This document shows positions 1 through 7,602 of a stretch of 64,000 nt of DNA, in pieces. A program made the translations under genes and the position numbers. The stretch is taken from NCBI RefSeq assembly GCF_023278045.1, contig NZ_CP056783.1, positions 2,947,501-3,011,500 on the forward strand, given 5' to 3'. The notes beneath the pieces were generated by a model. That model was not told the origin of the DNA, made no database searches, and was given only the letters and a program-made list of their open reading frames with translations. Every line of letters begins with the position of its first letter. Positions within the stretch are counted from its first letter, which is position 1. Source of the DNA: Flavobacterium sp. K5-23 (GTDB taxonomy: Bacteria; Bacteroidota; Bacteroidia; Flavobacteriales; Flavobacteriaceae).

Positions 1-654
1 CAAAATACTGGTCAAACTAATGAAAGTAAAGTTTGGATAAATAATCAAATAAGTGAAGTCCCAGATGACAACAAAGTGATGCTTTTTGGGCAGAACCACA
101 ATGCTACCCAATTAAACTTAGAAAAAACAGACCCAACCAATCTTAATGGTAATAAAGTTTCAAAAACCACAAACACAATTAAAATTGTAAAAAGAGAAAT
201 AATTGGAGTTCCTGAAGGCGAAGCTTATTTTATCGATGGAAAAAAAGTAAATAAAGAAGAAATCGAGAAAATTGATCCAACCTTGATTGAGCGAATGGAT
301 GTAAATAAATCTACTGCAGGTCGTGACATAATTAAAATCACTACTAAAAAAGAAGCCGAAGATCAGATCGAGACCAAAAAAAATGATGGTTGGGCAATAG
401 GATTTGGGGTATCAGACTCAAACGACAATATCAAAAGGATTCAACAAGATAAAAATGTAGATTACAAGAAAGCTGTCATCATAATTAATGGAAAGATAAG
501 TGATGTAAAAACTCTTGATAAATTAGACCCAAATGAAATAGTTAATGTTGGTGTTAGTAAAGTAACAAATTTTCCAAAAGAATTAAAAGAAAGAGCGTTA
601 CAAAAATATGGAGAAAAAGCTTTTAACGGTATAATTGAAATTACAACAAAATAA
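1..654 (+). CDS. C-terminal part of a protein with two TonB-plug-like modules (possibly an M56/BlaR1-type protein)
   Basis: The reading frame is open from base 1, so the start lies upstream of the window. The visible part holds two related modules. Each starts with a short strand and turn (YFIDGKKV; IIINGKIS), then K-(L/I)-DP-(N/T)-x-I, then a V/M-x-V-x-K strand, and ends in IIKITTK or GIIEITTK. The second also has the YGEKAFNGIIEITTK pattern typical of the plug domain of TonB-dependent receptors. Such modules are known at the C-terminus of Bacteroidota M56/BlaR1-like membrane peptidases and of small SusC-like proteins. The peptidase part is not in the window, so that identity is inference. 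A terminator follows 25 bases after the stop. Confidence 0.75.
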   Translation, partial: QNTGQTNESKVWINNQISEVPDDNKVMLFGQNHNATQLNLEKTDPTNLNGNKVSKTTNTIKIVKREIIGVPEGEAYFIDGKKVNKEEIEKIDPTLIERMDVNKSTAGRDIIKITTKKEAEDQIETKKNDGWAIGFGVSDSNDNIKRIQQDKNVDYKKAVIIINGKISDVKTLDKLDPNEIVNVGVSKVTNFPKELKERALQKYGEKAFNGIIEITTK

Positions 655-678
655 TTTTTATTCTCCAAATCATATCAT

Positions 679-712
679 TAAAGACGGTCTCTAATCAAGA
701 CCGTCTTTTTTT
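679..712 (+). terminator. Rho-independent terminator after the first gene
   Basis: The arms AAAGACGGTCT and AGACCGTCTTT form an 11-base perfect stem with a 7-base loop, followed by a run of T. It ends the partial gene that stops at 654. Confidence 0.9.
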
Positions 713-739
713 TATATCTTTGTCAAAAATAACAACCTT

Positions 740-880
740 ATGTTCAAAATTTTAGCCCAAATCAACAAGATCATCTTTCCTAGTTTTACTAAAAAACGAT
801 TGGATTTGGCCAAAGCCAAAAAATGGCAAATGGCAATCATTGGTTACAGATATTATGTAACTACAAGAGCTATTGATTAA
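740..880 (+). CDS. 46-residue conserved basic protein
   Basis: An ATG at 740 opens a frame of 46 codons: a basic N-terminal half (FTKKRLDLAKAKKWQ) followed by a short hydrophobic stretch ending YYVTTRAID. I recall similar 45-50 residue proteins in Flavobacteriia, often labelled 'SsrA-binding protein', although they lack the SmpB fold. A TATCTTTG sequence at 715-722 looks like a -7 promoter box, but no TTG is found at the right distance. The stop overlaps the apt stop on the other strand (877-880), so the two genes converge tail to tail. Function unknown. Confidence 0.6.
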   Translation: MFKILAQINKIIFPSFTKKRLDLAKAKKWQMAIIGYRYYVTTRAID

Positions 881-1389
881 TACGTCACTGCTGCAAAAAT
901 TTCATTTTCCCCTAATTTCTGTCTTCCGTTCAAAAAACTGAGTTCTATCAGGAAATTGCACTGAACGATTATTCCGCCTAATCTTTCCACTAACTCACAA
1001 ACTGCTTTAGCTGTGCCTCCTGTGGCTAAAACGTCATCATGAATAAGTACACGATCGCCTTTTTGAATCGCATCAGTATGAATTTCTAAAGTATCCGACC
1101 CATATTCTAAATCATACGATGCCGAAATGGTATCATATGGTAGTTTATTTGGCTTTCTGACAGGAACAAAACCCACATTTAATTCTTGTGCCAAAAGCAT
1201 CCCAAACAAAAAGCCTCGACTTTCCGCTCCTACCACCTTATCAATTTGTCGATCTTGTAGTGTCGAAACTAATATTTTAAGACATTCCTTGCTTGCTTTG
1301 GCGTCAATTAACAAAGGAGTAATGTCTTTATACAAAATTCCTTCTTTTGGAAAACCTTGAATATCACGGATGTAATTATCTATCTTCAT
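877..1389 (-). CDS. apt: Adenine phosphoribosyltransferase
   Basis: Converts adenine and PRPP to AMP plus pyrophosphate in purine salvage, in the cytosol. At 170 residues it has the usual family length. It starts MKIDNYIRDIQGFPKEGILYKDI, with the conserved FPxxGIxYKDITPLL region. VVGAESRGFLFG lies near residue 55. The PRPP-binding loop is VLIHDDVLATGGTAKA near residues 115-130. The gene stands alone, converging on the small plus-strand gene and diverging from the tRNA gene. Confidence 0.97.
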   Translation of the reverse strand: MKIDNYIRDIQGFPKEGILYKDITPLLIDAKASKECLKILVSTLQDRQIDKVVGAESRGFLFGMLLAQELNVGFVPVRKPNKLPYDTISASYDLEYGSDTLEIHTDAIQKGDRVLIHDDVLATGGTAKAVCELVERLGGIIVQCNFLIELSFLNGRQKLGENEIFAAVTY

Positions 1390-1417
1390 TTTTTTTTAAT
1401 TTTATTAATATTTATAC

Positions 1418-1447
1418 TTGCGTAACTCTAAATTATGTCTATCTTTG
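1418..1447 (+). promoter_or_regulatory. Bacteroidota-type promoter of the tRNA-Arg gene
   Basis: TTG at 1418-1420, a 19-base spacer and TATCTTTG at 1440-1447 match the Bacteroidota housekeeping consensus (TTG, N19, TAnnTTTG) exactly. The tRNA begins 11 bases downstream. Confidence 0.85.
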
Positions 1448-1457
1448 CACCCGCAAT

Positions 1458-1531
1458 GGCCTTGTGGCGCAACTGAATAGCGCACTTGATTACGGCTCAA
1501 GAGGTTACTGGTTTGAATCCAGTCAAGGTCA
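1458..1531 (+). tRNA. tRNA-Arg (anticodon ACG)
   Basis: A full cloverleaf can be drawn. The acceptor stem is GGCCTTG with CAAGGTC (one G-T pair) and discriminator A at 1531. The D arm contains GGCGCAACTGAATAGCGC. The anticodon stem CTTGA/TCAAG encloses the loop TTACGGC, giving anticodon ACG. The T arm is ACTGG-TTTGAAT-CCAGT. The 3' CCA is not encoded. A promoter lies just upstream and a terminator just downstream, so it is a single-gene unit. Confidence 0.96.
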
Positions 1532-1533
1532 CA

Positions 1534-1562
1534 AAACCCCAACTTATGTTGGGGTTTTTTTA
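1534..1562 (+). terminator. Terminator of the tRNA-Arg gene
   Basis: AAACCCCAAC and GTTGGGGTTT form a 10-base perfect stem with a TTAT loop, followed by a T run. It begins three bases after the tRNA. Confidence 0.92.
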
Positions 1563-2083
1563 TGGGCTATAGTGAAATCTAGACTAATATAGTCAAAAAA
1601 TCGAATACATTCCTAATACACCGTTTACATCTTATCTAATACATTGCTGAGTATTTCTACAATTTATGAATTCAAACTACTTACTTTAAATAGGACAAAA
1701 AAACAGAAGTCAAGACCACGATATCAGTTGTCGAAATATTCAATTTTTAATAGACCTACCATTATATTCCAATACTAAAGAAAACGAAGGATTATGAAAA
1801 TTAATTTAACCACGCCATAGTTTGTCGTAATGACTATTTACTTTTGTAGAAATAAAAAAAAACAGCTGTAATATCAACCGAGTTCTACAAAAATTACAAT
1901 CTAGAAATTACCATCATTTCATTAGAATAAAAACATAAGTATTTTGAGGCTGAAAAAGAAAAACTAATCCATTTTGGGAAAAATGGATCAAGAAACAACA
2001 ATGAGGAAAGCCGTAAAATTAACCGGATCACTTTGTTTATTTTTGATTCCTGATCTTTTATTAAAAATCAAATTACTCCAAAT
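1563..2083. other. 520-base gap, no intact gene; possibly decayed coding sequence
   Basis: No open frame longer than about 30 codons begins with a credible start. Between about 1870 and 2075 one plus frame reads like protein (FYKNYNLEITIISLE, then EKEKLIHF) but is broken by stops, which suggests an eroded gene. No RNA gene or clear promoter was seen. Confidence 0.4.
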
Positions 2084-2302
2084 ATGAAAAAGATAACTAT
2101 TGAATTAACTGACGAACAGCATTCGAAAATGATGAATCATTTACAAAAAGGAACAACGTTAAATATCAATAACGAAACTTTTTCAGGTTACGGGTTGAAC
2201 CTAAAATGTGTCGAAGGAGGAATTTCTTCCTGGCTTGAAGTCGAAATGAATGGAACAATAGATTTAGGTGAAGTGAATTGGGAAATAGAATCAACAATTT
2301 AA
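2084..2302 (+). CDS. Small hypothetical protein, 72 residues
   Basis: The frame begins MKKITIELTDEQHSKMM, a strand and helix with the look of a small soluble alpha/beta protein, and ends acidic (GEVNWEIESTI). There is no signal peptide, membrane segment or catalytic motif. I do not recognise the family. The gene sits alone between AT-rich gaps that look like eroded coding sequence, so its expression is uncertain. The even codon use and conserved-looking N-terminus favour a real gene. Confidence 0.55.
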   Translation: MKKITIELTDEQHSKMMNHLQKGTTLNINNETFSGYGLNLKCVEGGISSWLEVEMNGTIDLGEVNWEIESTI

Positions 2303-2467
2303 AAATGGAACAGCTTATCCCACAATATAGATAACCATATCTTTACCAAAATTCACGAAAGTGATGTCCATAGGCTGGACCTAGTGGGTTCTATGGAAGA
2401 ATATTAAAAATCCCATTTAGAAGGAGTTGAAAACAACTCACACAATATTGAAATTTAAAAAACAACT

Positions 2468-2968
2468 ATGAACATCTTATACCTACACGGTCTCGAAAGC
2501 AAATTAAGCGAACCAAAAAGAGTCATTCTTGAAGCCTATGGCAACGTGATTGCTCCGGACATAGATTATAAATCAAATCCCAATATGATTCAGAATTTAT
2601 ATGATGAATATCACAATCAGGATATCAATGTCATAATAGGAAGCAGTATGGGGGGCTTTGCGGCATATCACCTGGCGAACAGTCTAGGCCTTTGTGCATT
2701 ACTTTACAATCCGGCACTGCCCTATCGCAGTAATATCGAACAAATTATTCCTGCAACCCTTCCTGTAAACAATGCTTCATTTATGCGAATTGTTTTAGGT
2801 GCCCAGGATGTAGTTATCAAAGCAAAAGACAACTTAAACTATTTGGCACAATATAGTAATTCAACAACTGATTACGACATTCGTATAAAAAGAGAACTAG
2901 CGCATCAAATTCCCGTAGAAATTTTCGAACAAGAAACAAAAACCTTTTTTGAGGTCCTCAGCTATTGA
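2468..2968 (+). CDS. YqiA/YcfP-type alpha/beta-hydrolase esterase
   Basis: A 166-residue small alpha/beta hydrolase of the UPF0227 (YqiA/YcfP) type, a family with esterase activity in E. coli. It begins MNILYLHGLES, the first strand with the oxyanion-side HG. The nucleophile elbow GSSMGGFAAYHLA is near residues 58-70, with Ser in G-S-S-M-G. An Asp candidate lies in VLGAQDVVI near residue 117 and the catalytic His in ELAHQIP near residue 147. The length fits the family (160-190). It has no operon partner and the natural substrate is unknown. Confidence 0.85.
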   Translation: MNILYLHGLESKLSEPKRVILEAYGNVIAPDIDYKSNPNMIQNLYDEYHNQDINVIIGSSMGGFAAYHLANSLGLCALLYNPALPYRSNIEQIIPATLPVNNASFMRIVLGAQDVVIKAKDNLNYLAQYSNSTTDYDIRIKRELAHQIPVEIFEQETKTFFEVLSY

Positions 2969-3048
2969 GTTATGTTTAATAGGAATACCTAAAATTTGTT
3001 ATATTAATAACATTCCTCTTTTAAACTCATTCTAAAATAAATGGTTGT

Positions 3049-3528
3049 ATGAAGTACCTATTTCTATTAATTCTTTTGCCCATAATGGCAATTCATTCCC
3101 AAACAAAAATACGTCTGGGTGATGGAACTTATTCTTCGAATAAAGTGTTATACACCATAGATGGAGTAAAAGTACGATTGGGTAACGGAACCTATTCATC
3201 TAACACTGTTTTGTACACTTTTGATGGGAATAAAGTGAGACAAGGAGATGGAGTCTATTCCTCCAATAAAGTGTTGCTGACAATTGACGGTAATAAAATC
3301 AGGCAAGGGGACGGCACTTATTCTTCCAATAAAGTGCTCTACACTATCGATGGTAACAAAATCCGACAAGGGGACGGAATCTATTCCTCCAATAAAGTCC
3401 TGTATACCATTGACGGAATCAAAATCCGGCAAGGTGATGGAACTTACTCTTCAAATAAAGTGCTTTATACCATTGATGGCGGTTTGTCAATTAAAAGAAT
3501 AGCGGCACTATTACATTTGGTTTTATAA
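3049..3528 (+). CDS. Secreted tandem-repeat protein (six 21-residue beta repeats)
   Basis: The first 18 residues form a Sec signal peptide (MKYLFLLILLPIMAIHSQT), so the protein is exported. The body is six copies of a 21-residue unit, consensus (I/V)R(L/Q)GDGTYSSNKVLYTIDGxK, with G-D-G, YSS and LYTIDG nearly invariant. Short repeats of this kind are known in Bacteroidota as a beta-flower-like fold, a name I give from memory. The last 14 residues (LSIKRIAALLHLVL) are hydrophobic and may be a capping helix. The DNA repeats are almost as similar as the protein repeats, so the copies are probably recent or kept alike by recombination. Confidence 0.85.
   Translation: MKYLFLLILLPIMAIHSQTKIRLGDGTYSSNKVLYTIDGVKVRLGNGTYSSNTVLYTFDGNKVRQGDGVYSSNKVLLTIDGNKIRQGDGTYSSNKVLYTIDGNKIRQGDGIYSSNKVLYTIDGIKIRQGDGTYSSNKVLYTIDGGLSIKRIAALLHLVL
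3109..3486 (+). repeat. Six in-frame copies of a 63-base tandem repeat
   Basis: Unit starts are at 3109, 3172, 3235, 3298, 3361 and 3424, each 63 bases. Copies 3 to 6 are the most alike (AGGCAAGG or a close variant before GACGG). Copy number can be expected to vary between strains. Confidence 0.9.
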
Positions 3529-3914
3529 AAGTATTTTACAGCAACTATCTACCTATTCCTTAAACCATTTTAAAACGTTAATTTAAGGTTTGGTTTTCAT
3601 ATAAATCACGAAACAAATGTTCATTATTTCCCAATTTCTAGTTTCCTTAGCTTCCGCAGTCGAGCGTCAAATGTTTGAAGAAGTCGTATAAACAAAAACT
3701 GTTTGATCCGCGGCGGCGGAGAGTTTGTTGGATTTCATAATTGAGATAATAGCGGGTCGGCGTACGGTCCAGGGCTAGCCTTTATTGGTTCTTTTTTGGG
3801 CAATGCAAAAAAGAACAAATAGTAATTAGAATATAATATTTATAAATTACAAAAAAAATAGTTTCTGCAATTTCCTAATATTAGTTACATATAGGTCTTA
3901 AACCATTATTCTCT
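3529..3914. other. 386-base gap with a GC-rich island and a hairpin
   Basis: No gene seen. A stretch from about 3655 to 3780 is clearly richer in G and C than its surroundings (CCGCGGCGGCGGAG, GCGGGTCGGCGTACGG). It resembles the dispersed non-coding repeats found between genes in Flavobacterium. It is followed by a perfect hairpin at 3788-3816. Confidence 0.5.
3788..3816. terminator. Hairpin with T/A arms, probable bidirectional terminator or repeat end
   Basis: GTTCTTTTTTG and CAAAAAAGAAC are perfect inverted arms of 11 bases with a 7-base loop. The T and A runs lie inside the stem. It may end a repeat element rather than terminate a gene. Confidence 0.5.
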
Positions 3915-4475
3915 ATGCCTAAACTCAAAATCAATTTTCACGGCGAAAGTTGGACCCTAAAAAAGTTCGAGTGCAATGACGATGACTTAAAAGAATGCTT
4001 GAAAGTGGCTGCCAAAATGAAACTACCGTTAGCAAAAGCATTATTAGACCCGTTTTTCTATTACTACCTTAAAATACCCGCTATTGCATCTACTGAACAC
4101 CTTCCAGGCACAAAATGGTCTGGTTTATTGGACTCCCCTAGAAACCAAATAGAGATTTGGTATGACGGTAAAAAAATCAAAAAACTACACATCGCCAACA
4201 TAGATCAAGATTTGTTGCTTTTTCCTCTATACAACAAGAATAAAATTAATATTCAAGAAGAATACAGCCCCGGCATTTATGTGGAACAGCAAGCAATAGG
4301 TTTTGTGGGCAGCTACCAACTAAATATAGAAAACTTCAATTTGGAAGAGTTGCAGTTCTATTTGATCCAATTTAATGACAAAATGTTATTGCAACAACCC
4401 ACCTACTCCAATCAAAAACTCCTATTTAGAAATAAGGAAACCTTGCTGATTTACCAGAATGGTTTTGAGATATAA
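3915..4475 (+). CDS. Hypothetical protein, 186 residues
   Basis: Cytosolic-looking protein without signal peptide or membrane segments. It begins with a beta strand (KLKINFHGESWTLKKF), followed by a helical DDDLKECLKVAAKMKLPLAKALLDP and a mixed alpha/beta C-terminal half ending ETLLIYQNGFEI. I recognise no catalytic motif and cannot place it in a family. The good length, normal codon use and regular hydrophobic pattern make it a real gene. It is a single-gene unit in the accessory region. Confidence 0.7.
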   Translation: MPKLKINFHGESWTLKKFECNDDDLKECLKVAAKMKLPLAKALLDPFFYYYLKIPAIASTEHLPGTKWSGLLDSPRNQIEIWYDGKKIKKLHIANIDQDLLLFPLYNKNKINIQEEYSPGIYVEQQAIGFVGSYQLNIENFNLEELQFYLIQFNDKMLLQQPTYSNQKLLFRNKETLLIYQNGFEI

Positions 4476-5069
4476 TTTTAAGTATTGAAATTCAATCCTT
4501 AGATATTTCTTCTAATATCACAAATTTATTTTTTTTAAAATAATTACTTCCAGTCATCTTAAATTCCAAATGATACTTTGGGATTTTAAGATGCGAAATC
4601 GAGTCGTTTTAATAAATTAGAAATCGCATTTATTTTTATTTAAATCAATTTATTGATGCTATTAAAACCTAAATTAAAAGAGAAGTATGAAAAATATTCT
4701 TTTTTTTTTAATTTCAAAAAAACCATAGATCTTCATTAACAGTATACACTAATGCACAATGTAAACACTTGTTTATCAAGCGTTCTACAATTACATCCTC
4801 CTCCTGTTTTTAAATCAAAGATGTACTCCTTAATATATAAATAAAAATTATTATTCCTAAAATGTGGAAAACCGTAAAGAACAGATTTTTATTAAACATA
4901 GTTTTGCTAAATAGATATTAAAAAAATAATATTAATAATCAATAATCATATTTTAGACAAATAATTAACATTCACAATGACTAATTACTAATTCATTTAG
5001 GAAAAATTGTTAATAAAAAACCAAGTACTGAAGCTGCGTTGCAGTAGGAAGTTTTAAAATTGTATTACA
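4476..5069. other. 594-base AT-rich gap upstream of the TerD/tubulin/actin-like operon
   Basis: No gene was found. An imperfect long hairpin lies at 4555-4593 (CATCTTAAA outer arms paired with TTTAAGATG), probably a terminator for the preceding gene or the end of an old insertion. The 400 bases before 5070 are very AT-rich. No TTG-N19-TAnnTTTG promoter was seen, so the operon's promoter is not the standard type or is poorly matched. A small CTGC-GTT-GCAG hairpin lies about 35 bases before the first start codon. Confidence 0.55.
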
Positions 5070-5285
5070 ATGGATATACGAATTATAAAAAAATTGCATG
5101 AATTTTTAATGATGGAACGTACGGGGAATCCTAAAGATCTTGCTAATAAACTAGGTGTCTCTGAACGAACTGTTTATAATTATATTTCTTATATGAAAAA
5201 GGAAATGAATGCTCCGATTATGTTTGATAATCAAAAGGGGAATTATTGGTATAATAGAGTTTGCGAGTTGAATTTTAAAGGATAA
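5070..5285 (+). CDS. Small HTH (DeoR/HTH_11-like) DNA-binding protein
   Basis: A 71-residue protein that is essentially one winged helix-turn-helix. IIKKLHEFLMMERTGNPKDLANKLGVSERTVYNYISYMKKE gives a helix, then the HTH with recognition helix SERTVYNYISYM (about residues 31-42), followed by a short wing APIMFDNQKGNYWY. It matches the HTH_11/DeoR N-terminal pattern and has no ligand-binding domain. As the first gene, four bases before the lipoprotein gene, it is the likely local regulator of the operon. Whether it activates or represses cannot be told from sequence. Confidence 0.8.
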   Translation: MDIRIIKKLHEFLMMERTGNPKDLANKLGVSERTVYNYISYMKKEMNAPIMFDNQKGNYWYNRVCELNFKG

Positions 5286-5289
5286 AAAA

Positions 5290-5661
5290 ATGTATAGAAA
5301 AGAATACTATTTAGTTTTTTTAATTGTGTTGATATCGTCATGTAATTTTAATGCTAAAAAAGCATACATATCAAAATTGGATACTTTTATAATTGAGACA
5401 AATCATAATTATAAAAATTTCACAAAAAAGGATTGGAATGAAGTAGACAGCTTATACAATAATTTACAAGCTGATTACAAGGAAATTAGACCAGAGTTGT
5501 CTGATGAGGAATCAACACGAATAAATAAATTACTTGGTAAATACCAAGCAATTCGATTAAAATCCGAAGTAAATAATATAAAATCAGATTTAAACGATAT
5601 GATGCAACAAGCAAATTCTTTTATTAAAGAAATGGCATCAGATACAACATTAACAAAATAA
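5290..5661 (+). CDS. Predicted lipoprotein, 123 residues, helical
   Basis: The N-terminus MYRKEYYLVFLIVLISSCNFN has a basic start, a hydrophobic core and the lipobox ISSC, so Cys18 is probably lipidated. The rest (about 105 residues) is mostly charged helix with heptad-like spacing (WNEVDSLYNNLQADYKEI; SEVNNIKSDLNDMMQQANSF), consistent with a small helical bundle in the periplasm. I recall similar small DUF lipoproteins in Flavobacteriia. It is the second gene of the operon, 12 bases before the next lipoprotein gene. Function unknown. Confidence 0.75.
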   Translation: MYRKEYYLVFLIVLISSCNFNAKKAYISKLDTFIIETNHNYKNFTKKDWNEVDSLYNNLQADYKEIRPELSDEESTRINKLLGKYQAIRLKSEVNNIKSDLNDMMQQANSFIKEMASDTTLTK

Positions 5662-5673
5662 ATTATAATAAAT

Positions 5674-7221
5674 ATGAAACAGCATTATTTTATAACTATT
5701 GGAATAATATCGACACTTTTATTTTTAGGATGCACGGGATGTAATAAAAAAAACGATGATCCATTCAGCGCTATGAATTTTGATAGTTATGATACAGGTC
5801 TCAATAAAAGAGTCGAAGCCTATCAGGACGCAACATTTCCAAATCTTGCCAATACAAAAACAGGGAATCCATCTCTGTATATTGATTTTTCCAATGGAAT
5901 TTTTCAAGCTTTTAAAAACAATCCTACAAATAGTAATTTACTAAAAGCAGTTTATGGAAACTTGTCAGGAGATTTAGATGTTTTTATGTTAAATAATGAT
6001 GTAATTAAGCCTTTAGAAAATTCTAATCCCGATTTAGTAGGTAAAATGGTTGTGGATCAAAATTCTTATCATGGTGTTTATGCACCAATAAAAGAAGCAG
6101 TTTCAAAAATTGTAAGCAAAAACAATGATGCTTTGCTGGTAACTGATTTTGAAGAGTATTATCCGGCTTCTTCAGGTAGGTCCGAAATTCTTGATATTCC
6201 TTATTTAAAAGAATCTTTTATCATATGGCTTTCTAAAGGAAACACAATACGTTTTTATGTTTCAAACTATAAAGAAAACGGAATCGATAAGCACTTGTAT
6301 TTTACAGTTTTTAATTGTGGTAATTCTTCGAAATCAGGAATGATTTCAAAAGTTGAAAATTCGCTTGGTTCTTTACCGCATTTTGATCTGTCAAATAAAT
6401 CTTTTAAACTAAATCAAGAATATGGTGCGGAAAAGACTGGCGGCATTTTCTATGACAGTTCTGGTAAAGATGAAAAAGGAAAAAATCTTTTAGACTTGAA
6501 TAGAGATACCTATGTAAACGGTTTACAAAACAACAATAACTTCGAGTTTTATCAATTTGGCTTAGACTGGGCAACAATCAATGAATTAAAAGAAGTGTAT
6601 CAAGAACAAAATCAATTTAAAGATTTTTTTAGAAAATTATTTATTGATTTAAGCGATGAAGATGCATATTCCATTGCAGATTTGGAAGTTAAAGTTTATG
6701 ATGTTTCAAAAGATTTTGAACATTTTGCAAAATGCAAAGAAGTGTTAAAACACAAACCAAAATTAGAAAAAGGTAGTAATGGCGAAGATAAATTTAAAGA
6801 CGGTCAAATCGATAATATTGCTCTTTCATGTTATGACACTAAAGGAAAAGTGATAGAAGATTGGGTCTATAAAAGTAACCCAAATTTAATACTTGCTGAG
6901 GTGTTTTCTTTAAACAAGGAATTATTTGTAAATACCAAAAAATCAAATAAGAAAAAAGTAGAATTAGGGGTTTCTTTCGACTCAAATTTTAATTTAAAAA
7001 ACATATCTAATCCTACAGGTTTAATTAGAGTTGACTTAGTTATCAATAATGCAAACCCTAATATTTCAAATTCTAAACTTGATATGTTTAAATGGTCATC
7101 TATAACCTCAAAAGGTAATCAAAATTTAGCTCTTTATGAATCCATAAAGAACACTCTTTTAGACGAGAAAGTTAAACCATCTAATAAAGTCATTTACTCT
7201 TATTATATAAAAACACTTTAA
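5674..7221 (+). CDS. Large predicted lipoprotein, 515 residues
   Basis: The signal peptide MKQHYFITIGIISTLLFLGC ends in a lipobox (FLGC, with a second Cys in CTGC), pointing to lipid attachment at the envelope. The remaining 490 residues are soluble, acidic and rich in Asn and Lys, with alternating strands and helices. There is no membrane segment and no motif I can assign. A near-C-terminal beta-rich part (residues about 425-515) looks like a separate domain. Its place directly upstream of the membrane protein and the tubulin-like GTPase suggests it is the surface or periplasmic end of the same apparatus (inference). Confidence 0.75.
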   Translation: MKQHYFITIGIISTLLFLGCTGCNKKNDDPFSAMNFDSYDTGLNKRVEAYQDATFPNLANTKTGNPSLYIDFSNGIFQAFKNNPTNSNLLKAVYGNLSGDLDVFMLNNDVIKPLENSNPDLVGKMVVDQNSYHGVYAPIKEAVSKIVSKNNDALLVTDFEEYYPASSGRSEILDIPYLKESFIIWLSKGNTIRFYVSNYKENGIDKHLYFTVFNCGNSSKSGMISKVENSLGSLPHFDLSNKSFKLNQEYGAEKTGGIFYDSSGKDEKGKNLLDLNRDTYVNGLQNNNNFEFYQFGLDWATINELKEVYQEQNQFKDFFRKLFIDLSDEDAYSIADLEVKVYDVSKDFEHFAKCKEVLKHKPKLEKGSNGEDKFKDGQIDNIALSCYDTKGKVIEDWVYKSNPNLILAEVFSLNKELFVNTKKSNKKKVELGVSFDSNFNLKNISNPTGLIRVDLVINNANPNISNSKLDMFKWSSITSKGNQNLALYESIKNTLLDEKVKPSNKVIYSYYIKTL

Positions 7222-7243
7222 TAATTACTAACTAAAAAATAAT

Positions 7244-7582
7244 ATGGAATCAACATCAGCTTACATTATCTCACTTATTACATCGCTTGTATTCTTACTC
7301 CTTGCAGCATTCATTGCTAATACCATCAAATTTGAAGGTGGTAGTAATCCAAAAGACCCACAACAAAGAAAAATGTGGTTTTGGATTCTTGCAATTCTGT
7401 GTCCGGTCGTAATATTTTTCCTTGGATATTTCGTTTTCAAACCAGAAGCAAATATTATGATTGTCAATAAATACATGACCGCATTAAGCATAGGCACCGG
7501 GATCGGTTTTGCAGTTTACGTTATAATGGGCTTTGTATTAAGTAAAATGTTCAAAAATGGTAAAGTAGGAAACTGGTTTTAA
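7244..7582 (+). CDS. Small membrane protein with three predicted TM helices
   Basis: 112 residues with three hydrophobic segments: about 5-28 (SAYIISLITSLVFLLLAAFI), about 46-67 (MWFWILAILCPVVIFFLGYF) and about 78-99. A basic loop follows the first (NPKDPQQRKMW) and a short positive tail the last (KMFKNGKVGNWF). It belongs to no family I can name. Lying between a lipoprotein and a cytosolic GTPase, it may anchor the machinery in the inner membrane (inference). Confidence 0.75.
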   Translation: MESTSAYIISLITSLVFLLLAAFIANTIKFEGGSNPKDPQQRKMWFWILAILCPVVIFFLGYFVFKPEANIMIVNKYMTALSIGTGIGFAVYVIMGFVLSKMFKNGKVGNWF

Positions 7583-7602
7583 TTTTTAAAATATAAATTA
7601 TA

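Noticed and set aside
1347-1592. Open reading frame spanning tRNA-Arg
   Set aside because: It runs through the promoter, tRNA and terminator; the tRNA explains the sequence.
3109-3486. CRISPR-like regular repeat array
   Set aside because: The 63-base units are adjacent with no spacers and stay in frame as a 21-residue protein repeat with a signal peptide.
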